From Mesorhizobium qingshengii (GTDB lineage Bacteria; Pseudomonadota; Alphaproteobacteria; Rhizobiales; Rhizobiaceae): a DNA stretch of 64,000 nucleotides. Each line of letters begins with the position of its first letter. Positions within the stretch are counted from its first letter, which is position 1. Below the pieces are notes generated by a model that had not been told where the DNA came from, did not search any database, and worked only from the letters and a program-made list of their open reading frames with translations. The position numbers were made by a program, and so were the translations under genes. The stretch is taken from NCBI RefSeq assembly GCF_027563465.1, contig NZ_JAPFQA010000008.1, positions 124,001-188,000 on the forward strand. The letters run 5' to 3'. This document shows positions 43,423 to 52,091 of the stretch, piece after piece.

Positions 43423-44082
43423 ATGGGTGGTTTTACTACTCAGTTTGTTGTCGCACTCACCGTGACCATAAGCCTGGCTCTTGTCAGCGGCTGCCTGGGT
43501 ACGGTATTTGGGCTGTTTCTGGCCATTTCGAAGGGCACGGCCCTACCCCGCGTCAACGCAGTCGTGACGGCCTACACGACGGTCGTCCGAGGTGTACCAG
43601 AACTTCTCATTATCCTGCTCATCTACTTCGGCGGAACGACCCTCGCCAGCAAGATCGCCGGCCGCTACGTGGAGGTGAACGCATTCACCGCAGGGGTCAT
43701 CGCGCTCTCCGTCGTCTTCAGCGGATATGCGACCGAAGTGTTTCGCGGCGCGATTGCGGCAGTGCCAGCGGGTCAAACTGAAGCGGCAAAGTCGCTTGGA
43801 CTGAACGCCTGGCAGCGCTGGGTGTTCATCATCGGACCGCAGATGCTGCGGTTGGCGCTGCCGGCCTATGGCAATCTCTGGATTTCGCTCTTCAAGGATA
43901 CCGCGCTGGTTTCGATCGTTGGCCTGACCGACATCATGCGCGTCGCGTATGTGGGGGCCGGATCCTTGCGCGCACCATTGACCTTCTACCTTGCGGCCGC
44001 CGCTCTCTACCTCTCGCTGACCACCGTCACGCTGCTGTCGATCCGGCTGGCTGAGCGGCGCTATCCGGCACTCGGCCGGTAG
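43423..44082 (+). CDS. Amino-acid ABC transporter permease (HisQ/OccQ-type)
   Basis: I prefer ATG 43423 (MGGFTTQF), which has AAGGA upstream. The frame extends to GTG 43372, but that start has no ribosome-binding site. The product of 219 residues has a membrane core and the EAA loop EAAKSLGLNAWQRWVFIIGP. It forms the channel with the next permease. It belongs to an operon of two permeases, a binding protein and a CapA-like gene. Confidence 0.85.
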   Translation: MGGFTTQFVVALTVTISLALVSGCLGTVFGLFLAISKGTALPRVNAVVTAYTTVVRGVPELLIILLIYFGGTTLASKIAGRYVEVNAFTAGVIALSVVFSGYATEVFRGAIAAVPAGQTEAAKSLGLNAWQRWVFIIGPQMLRLALPAYGNLWISLFKDTALVSIVGLTDIMRVAYVGAGSLRAPLTFYLAAAALYLSLTTVTLLSIRLAERRYPALGR

Positions 44083-44094
44083 GAGGGAGCGACC

Positions 44095-44847
44095 ATGAAC
44101 CTCGGCTTGATGTTTGACGCACTGGTTGTCCTGCCTTCGGGTGTTGGTCTCACCTTGACCCTCACGGTCTTGTCGCTGGCGGCCGGATTTCTTCTGTCCG
44201 TGCCGCTGGCCTTCATCCGCGCGTTTGGACGTCCCGGCCTCTCGCTCGCGGTGCTGGCATACACCTATGTCATCCGCGGAACGCCGATGCTCGTTCAGCT
44301 CTTCCTGCTCTACTACGGCCTCGCTCAGATCGAGGCGGTGCGAGCCAGCATCTTTTGGGTGATCCTGCGCGACCCTTTCTGGTGCGCCCTTTTGACATTC
44401 TCGCTGAACAGCGCGGCACACACCACCGAGATCCTGTGCCGCGGCCTCCAGTCCGTGCCCAAAGGTGTCACCGAGGCAGCGACGTCTCTCGGCTTGAAAC
44501 GCTTCCAGATCGCTCGCCTGGTCACCTTCCCGATCGCTTTCAGGATATCGCTTCCGGCCTACGGGAACGAGGTCGTGGGGATGATCAAGGGCTCGTCGCT
44601 GGCGAGCACCGTAACGCTGCTCGAGATCACCGGCATGGCGCGACAGATGGTGTCCACCACGTTCGCACCGTACGAGATCTTCATCGTCGCCGGAGCGATC
44701 TACCTATCGCTCACCTCGATTGCCGTCAAAGCGATCCAACTCCTGGAGCGATGGCTTTCGACCGACGGCCATCCTGTGCGTCGACGAAGGGCGCGATTGC
44801 GCCCCGCCCTACCTGATCACGAGATCACGACGACGCCCCTGCCCTAA
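44095..44847 (+). CDS. Amino-acid ABC transporter permease (HisM/OccM-type)
   Basis: The 250-residue membrane protein starts behind AGGAGGGAG, a very strong ribosome-binding site. It has YVIRGTPMLVQLFLLYYGLA and the EAA loop EAATSLGLKRFQIARLVTFP. It is the partner of the HisQ-type permease 12 bases upstream. A basic C-terminal tail (GHPVRRRRARLRP) is unusually long. Confidence 0.88.
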   Translation: MNLGLMFDALVVLPSGVGLTLTLTVLSLAAGFLLSVPLAFIRAFGRPGLSLAVLAYTYVIRGTPMLVQLFLLYYGLAQIEAVRASIFWVILRDPFWCALLTFSLNSAAHTTEILCRGLQSVPKGVTEAATSLGLKRFQIARLVTFPIAFRISLPAYGNEVVGMIKGSSLASTVTLLEITGMARQMVSTTFAPYEIFIVAGAIYLSLTSIAVKAIQLLERWLSTDGHPVRRRRARLRPALPDHEITTTPLP

Positions 44848-44900
44848 CCCGCGGGTTTTTTCGGCAGCCCATTCCATCCAAACCAACGAAGAGGTGCATA

Positions 44901-45749
44901 ATGCGCATACCCCTGGCTATTGCTGTTTCTATCGCATCCCTGATGTCGGCATTCCCGGCGAGCGCGCAAAGCGAGCGCGTCATTTCGATCGCCTCCGAAG
45001 GTGCTTCGCCGCCTTGGGACAGCACCGACGCGAACGGTCAGCTCTACGGTTACGATATTGATGTCGGACAGGAGTTGTGCCGTCGCATCGAGATCAAATG
45101 TACCTTTGTCCCGCAGGATTGGGACGGGATCATTCCGGCACTGCTTGTCGGCAAGTTCGACGTGATCATGTCCGGCATGGCGATCACGGAAAAACGCAAG
45201 CAGAAGATCGCGTTCTCCGTTCCCTACGCCACCGGCTTCAACCAGTTCGTGGTGCGCAAGGACCTGGGTCTCGATCCTGGCGACATCAAGCAGAAGGTCA
45301 ACCTCTCGACCATCGGCGACAAGGAGAAGGCGACGATCGAACGCCTCAGATCGACACTCGCCGGCAGGGCGATCGGGGCCCTGCGCTCGTCGAATTCGGA
45401 AGCAGTCGTGAAGGAAATGCTGGGCGATGTCGTGACCATCCGCAGTTATGACAGCCAGGACAACATGAAGCTCGATCTTGCCGCGGGTCGCATCGACGGC
45501 GGCCTCGCCGACTATTTCACCTGGCGGGATTTCCTGGAGACGCCTGCCGGTTCGGGTGTGGTGTTTTTCGGGCCGGAACTAAAGGGCGGGCTGTGGGGGC
45601 CAGGCGTGGGCGCCGGCATGCGCAAGGACGATGGCGAGTTGCTCGCCAAGTTCAACGCGGCCATCGACGCGGCCACCAAGGACGGAACGATCAAGGCGCT
45701 GAGCCTGAAATGGTTCAAGAGCGATATCTCACCGGCCCTCTCGCAATAG
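44901..45749 (+). CDS. Polar amino-acid ABC transporter substrate-binding protein
   Basis: The 282-residue protein has a signal peptide (MRIPLAIAVSIASLMSAFPA) and a family-3 solute-binding fold with VISIASEGASPPWDSTDANG, YDIDVGQELCRRIEIKC, VPQDWDGIIPALLVGKFDVI and MSGMAITEKRKQKIAFSVPY. The order resembles the octopine/lysine/arginine binders. No ATPase gene is found next to this transporter either. Confidence 0.88.
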   Translation: MRIPLAIAVSIASLMSAFPASAQSERVISIASEGASPPWDSTDANGQLYGYDIDVGQELCRRIEIKCTFVPQDWDGIIPALLVGKFDVIMSGMAITEKRKQKIAFSVPYATGFNQFVVRKDLGLDPGDIKQKVNLSTIGDKEKATIERLRSTLAGRAIGALRSSNSEAVVKEMLGDVVTIRSYDSQDNMKLDLAAGRIDGGLADYFTWRDFLETPAGSGVVFFGPELKGGLWGPGVGAGMRKDDGELLAKFNAAIDAATKDGTIKALSLKWFKSDISPALSQ

Positions 45750-45823
45750 CCGGGCACCAGTTCCGTCACCGATGTGGCGCCGGCCGGAACGCCAGCGCCC
45801 TCCCCTCCTTCAAGGCGAGTTCC

Positions 45824-47077
45824 ATGAAAGACCAGTTCTGCGCGGTCGTTACCGGCCAATCCCTGATCAAGCACGACATTCGTGGCGTCAAAGACGAACG
45901 CTTCATCGCAGTTACGGACTTCCTGCGCCAAGGCGACGTCGTCTTCACCAACTTCGAATCGACGATCCTCGGCAAGCACGGCGGGTGGCCGACCAAGGGC
46001 AAATACTTCGGATATTCCAGGGCTGAAGTGCTCGACGCATTGCAGGCCATCGGTTTCAACGCGCTTGCGCTCGCAAACAACCACGCCTTCGATCTCGGCG
46101 CTGGCGGCATCCTCTCGACGCTCGAGGAGGTGGAAGCGCGGGGCTTCCTCCATGCCGGCATCGGGGCCGACGAGACGAATGCGAGGAAACCGGGCCGCCG
46201 CCGGCTGGGCGCGCGAGAGGTCGCGCTTCTCGCGCTGGATGCAGGCCCAGGCCCGACCAACATGTATGCCGAAGACCGCACGGCCTTCCGGCCGGCTCGG
46301 CCCGGCGTCAATCGTCTGAACACCGTTCGCAAGATGGAGGTGCCGGACGGACATTTCAGCAGACTGGCAAGACTGGGCGCTCATTTGCAAAGCTCGCCCT
46401 TTGAACTGGCCAACTATGCGCAACCGGAGGACCCTGTAGAGGTGGCAGCCGGCAACGAGATTAATTTCTACGGCACCGTGTTCACGCAAGCCTCCGATTT
46501 CGGCCGTCTGATCGAAGTCGATCAGCGCAGCGCGCGTGTCCATCTGTCCGCCATCCAGCACGCAGCGGCACAAGGCGATTTCGTCATTGCCTATCTGCAC
46601 CACCATCATTGGGAACCAGGTTGGCAGGACGTGCCGCGATGGGTGCAGACCTTTGCCCGGGCGTGCATCGACGCCGGCGCGAACCTATTCGTCAGCCACG
46701 GCGCTCCTGTGCTGCAGGCCGTGGAAATCTACAATGGCTCGCCGATCTTCTACGGCCTCGGAAACTTTCTTTTCCACGTCCACCCCGACGAAACCGAATG
46801 GGATCCACCGGAAGTCTGGCAAAGCATCGTCGCCGCCTGCCGCTATGATGCGGGCGGAAACCTCGCAGAAATAGATCTCCTGCCCGTCGTGATCGGCGCG
46901 GACCCCCAGTCTCTCGGATCAGCAACGGGCAGATTGGTACCGGTCACCGTCACTGGAAGCGCAGCGCGAGACATCCTTGAGGGATTCGCGACCCGCTCGC
47001 GGGCGTTCGGCGTCGAAATCGAAGTGTCCTCGGCTTGCGGCCGCATCGCCCTGCCCGCTGCACGAAAATTCGGCTGA
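45824..47077 (+). CDS. CapA-family (PGA_cap) metallophosphatase-like protein
   Basis: The 417-residue protein shows the CapA fold elements: VVFTNFESTIL, NALALANNHAFDLGAGGI, FVIAYLHHHHWE and FVSHGAPVLQAVEIYNGSPI followed by FYGLGNFLF. These Asn-Glu, Asn-His and His-rich motifs normally bind metals. CapA proteins act in poly-gamma-glutamate capsule formation or on amide-linked compounds, but many relatives have unknown roles. It has no membrane anchor or signal peptide. It is encoded 74 bases after the binding-protein gene, so it may process the imported compound. Confidence 0.82.
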   Translation: MKDQFCAVVTGQSLIKHDIRGVKDERFIAVTDFLRQGDVVFTNFESTILGKHGGWPTKGKYFGYSRAEVLDALQAIGFNALALANNHAFDLGAGGILSTLEEVEARGFLHAGIGADETNARKPGRRRLGAREVALLALDAGPGPTNMYAEDRTAFRPARPGVNRLNTVRKMEVPDGHFSRLARLGAHLQSSPFELANYAQPEDPVEVAAGNEINFYGTVFTQASDFGRLIEVDQRSARVHLSAIQHAAAQGDFVIAYLHHHHWEPGWQDVPRWVQTFARACIDAGANLFVSHGAPVLQAVEIYNGSPIFYGLGNFLFHVHPDETEWDPPEVWQSIVAACRYDAGGNLAEIDLLPVVIGADPQSLGSATGRLVPVTVTGSAARDILEGFATRSRAFGVEIEVSSACGRIALPAARKFG

Positions 47078-47093
47078 CAGGCCCGACCGGCCG

Positions 47094-47624
47094 TCAGACG
47101 GTCTTGCATTCGGCCGGCGCGGATTCGCCGGCCGTTTCGCTATCCGCCTCTGTGTCTCGCAGGGCCAGTTCTTCTCCTAACGCTGCGATCAGGGACGAGA
47201 CGCGACCGCGCACACGCGGCGGAAGGTTCACCAGCCCCTCAATCAGGCGCCGACCCTCCGCGCTGGCAATGAAATCCAGGCGCTCGTCGACCGGCAGGGG
47301 CCGCGCCTCGACGCGGGTCTCATCGTTTCCCGGCAGGCCTTCGAAGAAGCGGCCGACAGGAACGCCGAGCGAGCTGCCGATCTCGTAGAGCATCGACGCG
47401 CTCACGCGATTCCGCGCGTTCTCGTATTTCTGGAGCTGCTGGAAACTGATGCCGATGGATCGAGCTAGCTGTGCCTGCGAGACGTCGGACTGGACGCGAA
47501 CGGTAGCAATCTGCCTGCCGACATGCTGATCGGCGGGATGTGGGTCATTTTCGATCTTTGGCTCCGGCCCCGTCCGAAAGAGGACGGAGCGTTGCGGTTT
47601 CAACAAGGCCTTTTGATCCTCCAC
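47094..47624 (-). CDS. XRE-family helix-turn-helix regulator
   Basis: The 176-residue protein starts at GTG 47624. Residues 35-90 form an XRE domain: GRQIATVRVQSDVSQAQLAR, SIGISFQQLQKYENARNRVS and SMLYEIGSSLGVPVGRFFEG. The C-terminal half is helical and may be a regulatory or dimerisation domain. Such proteins are common in rhizobial chromosomes and islands. It is convergent with the CapA-like gene (16 bases between stops) and divergent from a second XRE gene. Confidence 0.8.
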   Translation of the reverse strand: MEDQKALLKPQRSVLFRTGPEPKIENDPHPADQHVGRQIATVRVQSDVSQAQLARSIGISFQQLQKYENARNRVSASMLYEIGSSLGVPVGRFFEGLPGNDETRVEARPLPVDERLDFIASAEGRRLIEGLVNLPPRVRGRVSSLIAALGEELALRDTEADSETAGESAPAECKTV

Positions 47625-47706
47625 AAATCCGTCGGATTAAGAGTCTGTCGCGTACGCTCCGGCCTCTTCGCACCGATTTTATTCTGGTCGAATCGCCATA
47701 TAATAT

Positions 47707-47737
47707 ACCTTACGGGGTGCAAAATAACCCTATAGGT
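47707..47737. promoter_or_regulatory. Imperfect inverted repeat between two divergent XRE genes
   Basis: ACCTTACGGGGT (47707-47718) and ACCCTATAGGT (47727-47737) form an imperfect inverted repeat around AAAATA-like spacer bases. A TATAAT hexamer is at 47699-47704. This is a good candidate operator-promoter for the small XRE gene starting at 47771. Confidence 0.5.
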
Positions 47738-47770
47738 GGCAAAGAAAATCTGCCTGCCGATTGTGGACTC

Positions 47771-48007
47771 ATGGTCAGTCCACGACAGATTCGAGCCGCA
47801 CGAGCTTTGCTTGGTTGGTCGCAGCAGGAGCTTGCCGACAAGGCAATTGTGTCACTGAATGCGCTGGCCCGGTTGGAAAATGGCAAGGTAGATTCCCGGA
47901 TCAGCACTTTGCAGGCCATTGAGGCGGCTTTGATAAAGGCGGGTGTCGAATTCTTGTCCGCTGGTCAAAAGGGTGAAGGTGTACGGCTCTTAGATCCTCT
48001 GGTTTGA
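47771..48007 (+). CDS. Small XRE-family helix-turn-helix regulator
   Basis: From ATG 47771 the product has 78 residues and is nearly all helix-turn-helix: SPRQIRAARALLGWSQQELA, DKAIVSLNALARLENGKVDS and RISTLQAIEAALIKAGVEFL. Such short single-domain regulators are found with defence islands and mobile elements. No ribosome-binding site is strong. It is followed by a decayed region and then a ribbon-helix-helix gene and the sspF gene, all on the same strand. Confidence 0.82.
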   Translation: MVSPRQIRAARALLGWSQQELADKAIVSLNALARLENGKVDSRISTLQAIEAALIKAGVEFLSAGQKGEGVRLLDPLV

Positions 48008-48284
48008 TAGCGACAGAGCGAATCTGCGGCCAGGGAAATTCCGGATCGTCCTTTGGCGACTGCCCTTCCCTAGGCACTGCCTCAGGTTTAGCTGCCACAC
48101 CGGCACAAGTGTCAGCCGAGATTTCGCACCACGCCACTACCCCAGGATCACGTGATTGGCTCGCGCCCAGATCGTTGCAAGCAAACGCGCTTAGGCTTGG
48201 TCTCGCATCTGCAATTACCGTTCCCAGAATTGCTCTCCTGCGGGTGACGAGAGGCAAAGTCGTGATATTGTCGGAATCAGTCAT
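47901..48284 (-). pseudogene. Possible decayed Tat-leader protein gene
   Basis: On the minus strand, starting at ATG 48284, the frame reads MTDSDNITTLPLVTRRRAIL then GTVIADARP, resembling the twin-arginine-type leaders of small rhizobial proteins. After that, the sequence is not recognisable, and the 3' part overlaps the XRE gene by more than 100 bases. It is probably a decayed gene or a chance frame. Otherwise 48008-48373 contains nothing I can name. Confidence 0.3.
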
Positions 48285-48373
48285 GATCCGAGCTCCAGAA
48301 AGCTTTGGGGTGTGGCTAGACCGAACGACGTGTTGGAGCACGTCGTTCAGCAACGAAGAGCGAACCACATTTT

Positions 48374-48396
48374 ACGTACATACCGTACATTACGGA
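48374..48396. promoter_or_regulatory. Tandem CGTACAT repeats before the ribbon-helix-helix gene
   Basis: CGTACAT occurs at 48375-48381 and 48384-48390, spaced 9 bases apart, followed by TTACGG. They lie just upstream of the likely TTG start at 48405. Ribbon-helix-helix repressors usually bind tandem short repeats at their own promoter. Confidence 0.5.
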
Positions 48397-48404
48397 CACC
48401 GCCA

Positions 48405-48572
48405 TTGTCAAACGTTCCTGACCCGATCGACAACAAAACTGAACGCTTCGAGTTGCGGCTCTCGACCGACTTACTTGCTCGCGTAGACGAATGGCGTCGC
48501 ACCCAGCCAGATCTTCCCACCAGATCGGAAGCGTTCCGGCGATTGGTAGAGGCTGGTCTAGCGTCAAAATAG
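48405..48572 (+). CDS. Ribbon-helix-helix (CopG-type) DNA-binding protein
   Basis: The C-terminal 45 residues form a ribbon-helix-helix fold: ERFELRLSTDLLARVDEW, then PDLPTRSEAFRRLVEAGLA. I place the start at TTG 48405 (about 55 residues); the frame extends to GTG 48312, but that would run through a repeat-rich, promoter-like stretch. It lies 160 bases upstream of sspF on the same strand and may control the phosphorothioate locus. A region of no recognisable content (48573-48732) separates them. Confidence 0.65.
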   Translation: MSNVPDPIDNKTERFELRLSTDLLARVDEWRRTQPDLPTRSEAFRRLVEAGLASK

Positions 48573-48732
48573 GTGCGGCTTGGTAGAAATGTCGCGTGCG
48601 CGTGGCAGCTTCGGCTTGTATTGTTGCGGCTCACCAGTTCTACAGTAGTCTGCAACTGACGGATTTTCATGAGGCTGCGCTGGAATTCCAGGACGGTCGT
48701 CAGCACAAGACGGCAGTCGTGGGGGGTAGTGC

Positions 48733-50547
48733 ATGCCGACCAACAACTGGATCCGGTTTCTTCGGAACTACGGACCCATTCCGACCAATGATAATATGTA
48801 CGACGAGACCATTCAGCGGGCGTTGGCTCGCTTGAAGATGCAGCCAATCGAGCTGCCAGCCCAACATCTCGCATGGTTGGTCGACAATTTCAGGTCAGAA
48901 GAATGCCAGTCCATCATCCTCACGGGCACCGCCGGCGACGGAAAGACCTATCACTGCCGACGCGTGTGGCTTGAGCTTGGAGGCACGATTGAAGATTGGA
49001 ATGGCGGAGAGAAGATCCAGCGCCTCAGCTTGGGGTCTCGCCAACTCATTGTCGTCAAGGACCTAAGCGAGCTTCGCTCCGACGAGAGTAAACCGCTGAT
49101 CGAGCAGATGGCGTGGGATGTCGCAGACCCCAATTCCCCTAGGGTCTATCTGATGGCGGCCAATCATGGCCAGCTTTTAGAAAAGATGAAGACCGCCGGC
49201 AGCGACAAGACGACAAGCGCTCTTGTCGAGGTGGTGGAGAATCTCCTGGTCGTTGGCCGCAGCGGAAATTCAGCGATTAAGCTCGATTTGAGGGATCTCA
49301 GTCGGTCTGCCGCCGCCGTGATGATCGATCAGGTCATCGATGCGGTGACGCTGCACCCCGGTTGGGACGGCTGCGCGGATTGTCCGGCGCTGAATGGGGC
49401 AACCTGTCCGATCCGCGAGAACCGCGAACGGCTGGTCGGAACCCACGACAAGGGTCTCTTCCGGCGACGGCTCTGCAATCTGGTCGAAGCCAGCGAACAG
49501 AATGGTGGTCACTTTACCATCCGGCAGGTTCTATCCCTCGTCACGAACATCATTCTTGGCCATCCCGACGCACGCGACGGACTAATGGCGTGCACCGATG
49601 TCGTCGAATTGGCAGCTGCGGGAACCGCGGAGCGAGCCAGTCCCTACCGCAACGTGTTCGGCGGCAACTTGAAACCAAGCCGAGCAGAAAGAACCGAGCC
49701 CTTTCGCAAGCTCAACCTGTTCGGCATCGGCTCGGAAACGAGCAACAAAGTCGACAATTTGCTGGTCTACGGCGCCGACGATCCGGCACTGGTGGAAACC
49801 TACAGAACCCTGGTGCAAACCGATCAGGTCTACGGCGAGACGCCAGCCTATAAACGGGCGCAACAGTCCTACCTCGAGGGCGACGATCCGAGCGCTGTCG
49901 CCCGTTTTCTCGGGCTACTTCGCGGGCAGCGTCAGCGGTTGTTCTTTACCATCTCAGATGAGTTGGCAGACACGCTGGACCTCTGGGACCTGACCGTCTT
50001 TCGGTACGCCGGGCTCTATCTCGAGACTAGTCGTGCGTTGGCAGAGAAACGAGCATTGCCGCGGCAGGTGATGCCCATGCTCGTGCGCGGGCTGAACCGG
50101 GTGTTCACCGGCATGCTGATCCAGAACCAGGACGAGCTGGTCCTTGCAAGTTCAGGAAGCCAGTCGCAGTCGAGGACCAGTCCTCTGCTGGAGGAATTCG
50201 TGTCCGTCGCCCGCAGAGCCGGCGAGGAAGTGGCGCTGCTCGGTGACGGGGATGGAGACATGAAGCTGGTGGTTCGGCTTGCGCGTGATGATCCGCCTGA
50301 AGTCACGCTGCAACTGTCGACGACGCGCTTTGAGTTCTTGGGACGTGTGGCCGAGGGTGCACTCCCAACGAGTTTTTCGCTCGAGTGCCACGAGGACCTT
50401 CTTGCCTTCAAGGCACGGCTGCTGAGCGCCGTCGAACGGCGGCGATTCCTTGATGGAGACGATCGCAGTGACGGGATCGTCCTCAAGTTCATCGACCTCA
50501 ATTCTGACGGCCGTGCATCATCGCGTAGCGTCACGGTGAGGCTCTGA
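48733..50547 (+). CDS. sspF: SspF/DptF-like P-loop ATPase, phosphorothioate-dependent restriction
   Basis: The 604-residue protein starts at ATG 48733 behind GGGGG. It has a Walker A motif GTAGDGKT (residues 65-72), a possible Walker B region LIVVKDLSEL, and a Cys cluster DGCADCPALNGATCPI that could bind zinc. This is the layout of DptF/SspF, the first component of the restriction complex that attacks DNA lacking phosphorothioate. It overlaps sspG by 1 base. The order F-G-H is typical. It could also be called dptF; I use sspF because the modification genes nearby are of the Ssp type. Confidence 0.75.
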   Translation: MPTNNWIRFLRNYGPIPTNDNMYDETIQRALARLKMQPIELPAQHLAWLVDNFRSEECQSIILTGTAGDGKTYHCRRVWLELGGTIEDWNGGEKIQRLSLGSRQLIVVKDLSELRSDESKPLIEQMAWDVADPNSPRVYLMAANHGQLLEKMKTAGSDKTTSALVEVVENLLVVGRSGNSAIKLDLRDLSRSAAAVMIDQVIDAVTLHPGWDGCADCPALNGATCPIRENRERLVGTHDKGLFRRRLCNLVEASEQNGGHFTIRQVLSLVTNIILGHPDARDGLMACTDVVELAAAGTAERASPYRNVFGGNLKPSRAERTEPFRKLNLFGIGSETSNKVDNLLVYGADDPALVETYRTLVQTDQVYGETPAYKRAQQSYLEGDDPSAVARFLGLLRGQRQRLFFTISDELADTLDLWDLTVFRYAGLYLETSRALAEKRALPRQVMPMLVRGLNRVFTGMLIQNQDELVLASSGSQSQSRTSPLLEEFVSVARRAGEEVALLGDGDGDMKLVVRLARDDPPEVTLQLSTTRFEFLGRVAEGALPTSFSLECHEDLLAFKARLLSAVERRRFLDGDDRSDGIVLKFIDLNSDGRASSRSVTVRL

Positions 50548-52091
50548 TGATGGAGATCCTGAAACGCCCTATTTCCCATGAGGATCGCACAGGACCAGCG
50601 TTCTGGGTCGACGAAGCGATCTGGGGGCATCGCCTGCATGACGAACAGACGCCCTGGCTGATCCTGCTTGAATTCCTTGGCGTGCTCCGATCCGAGCAAG
50701 TCGCCGGCCGCGCTTTTGCGGAAGGGGAGTTCAATGCACTTTCCTATCGTCCGCAGACACAATTGCGACTGCGCAATCTCATCTTCAATAATCCCTACCT
50801 TTTGACCATCGGGGCAGAGGGGCTCTCCGACGATGCAGCCTGGACCAAATGGCTGGAGTTAATGGAACAGAACGCCGGCGGCCTCGAGAGCCGGGACTTC
50901 AGTTATCTCCGCGGCCGCTTCGACTCATTCGACGATTTTGCCTCTGTGGTGGGGTTCTTGCAGTCGTCCGCCATCGAAGGCGCCAGCAATAAACGCTGGA
51001 GTTCAAAGTTCGTTTTCCCCTTCGGTCCCAGCGCGCTGTATGAGGATGCGGCGGTGACGGCGTCTGGTGTTTCAACCGATAGGCGGTTTTTTGCTCGGAC
51101 CGGCGAAGTTCTCTATCTGATGCTGTGCCGGTCCAAACGAGCTGCGGAGCTCAAGGAACGACTGGTCGGAAAACTCTTCGAACAGCCAACCGTTTATGAT
51201 CGGCTGGTCGCTGCACTGCAAGGCGAGCCACAACTTGCCGAGCGGGATCGGCCAGGCGCCTACCTGCCCTGCTCGACCCACCCGATGTTCGATCAGCTCG
51301 CCGAGGATTGGATCGCCATTCTGGATAGCCCGATTTCGGTGTTCGACGCTCTGCCGCACATCGTAACCATCACCGGGCTCAATCTTGTTCGATACCAGCT
51401 TGACCGGGCGCGTGAGCTGCTCGACTCGGTGCCCATTACGATGATCTGCGAGATCGTATCGCCAAAAAAGACCGTGATCCGTGACCTTGCGGCGGACTCT
51501 TTCCAAGCGAACAATGCGCTGCCCGGTCTTGCCATTGAGCATTACGTCCGCAGTGCCGAAACCTCTCATGAGTGGCAGCTCGCCGTTGCATCGGACGATG
51601 CCGTTCTCAGCGCCGCAGAGGTCCTTGGCCGCCAATTTGACTGGCCCGACCCTGACGACCTACCGACCGGGATGAGCAATCCTCGAGACTTGATCGATGA
51701 GCTCGTCGGCAGGGCGAAGACAAGGCACGCGCAACATGTGGGCAAGGTTCATTCGACCTGGGCGCGGCAGATCGGATTGAGTTCGCGTCGCTCAAGCCGG
51801 CGCGTGCGCTACGCACCGACCGACCGCCTGCTCAAAACCCTTGTTGTCTGCTGCGTGAGCGAGCGGATGGAGTTCAAGGACTTCCTTGCCGCCCTCCACG
51901 ATCGCTACGGCTTTGTGATCGGAGATCAACAGGCCGCGAGCATCGTCGGCGCCGGAAAAGCCGATCAGGAGGACTTCTCCGACAATGCACGTCGGCTGGA
52001 GGAACGGCTGATTAGCCTCGGGCTGCTCAACCGGCTATCGGATTCGGCAGCCTATGTAGAAAATCCGTTTCGCCGCGAGGTGCGAGCATGA
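50547..52091 (+). CDS. sspG: SspG/DptG-like component of the restriction module
   Basis: The 514-residue protein has no motif I can name with certainty. It contains WVDEAIWGHRLHDEQTPWLI near the start and a helical C-terminal region (YGFVIGDQQAASIVGAGKAD). Its length and position between an SspF-like ATPase and an SspH-like translocase match SspG/DptG, which is thought to bridge the other two. It overlaps both neighbours (1 and 4 bases), so the three are produced in a fixed ratio. Confidence 0.65.
   Translation: MMEILKRPISHEDRTGPAFWVDEAIWGHRLHDEQTPWLILLEFLGVLRSEQVAGRAFAEGEFNALSYRPQTQLRLRNLIFNNPYLLTIGAEGLSDDAAWTKWLELMEQNAGGLESRDFSYLRGRFDSFDDFASVVGFLQSSAIEGASNKRWSSKFVFPFGPSALYEDAAVTASGVSTDRRFFARTGEVLYLMLCRSKRAAELKERLVGKLFEQPTVYDRLVAALQGEPQLAERDRPGAYLPCSTHPMFDQLAEDWIAILDSPISVFDALPHIVTITGLNLVRYQLDRARELLDSVPITMICEIVSPKKTVIRDLAADSFQANNALPGLAIEHYVRSAETSHEWQLAVASDDAVLSAAEVLGRQFDWPDPDDLPTGMSNPRDLIDELVGRAKTRHAQHVGKVHSTWARQIGLSSRRSSRRVRYAPTDRLLKTLVVCCVSERMEFKDFLAALHDRYGFVIGDQQAASIVGAGKADQEDFSDNARRLEERLISLGLLNRLSDSAAYVENPFRREVRA

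Noticed and set aside
45512..46609. A 365-codon minus-strand frame
   Set aside because: It covers parts of the binding-protein and CapA-like genes in antisense and has no family motif.
48596..48835. A 79-codon frame overlapping the start of sspF
   Set aside because: It overlaps sspF in another frame, lacks a ribosome-binding site and has no recognisable motif.
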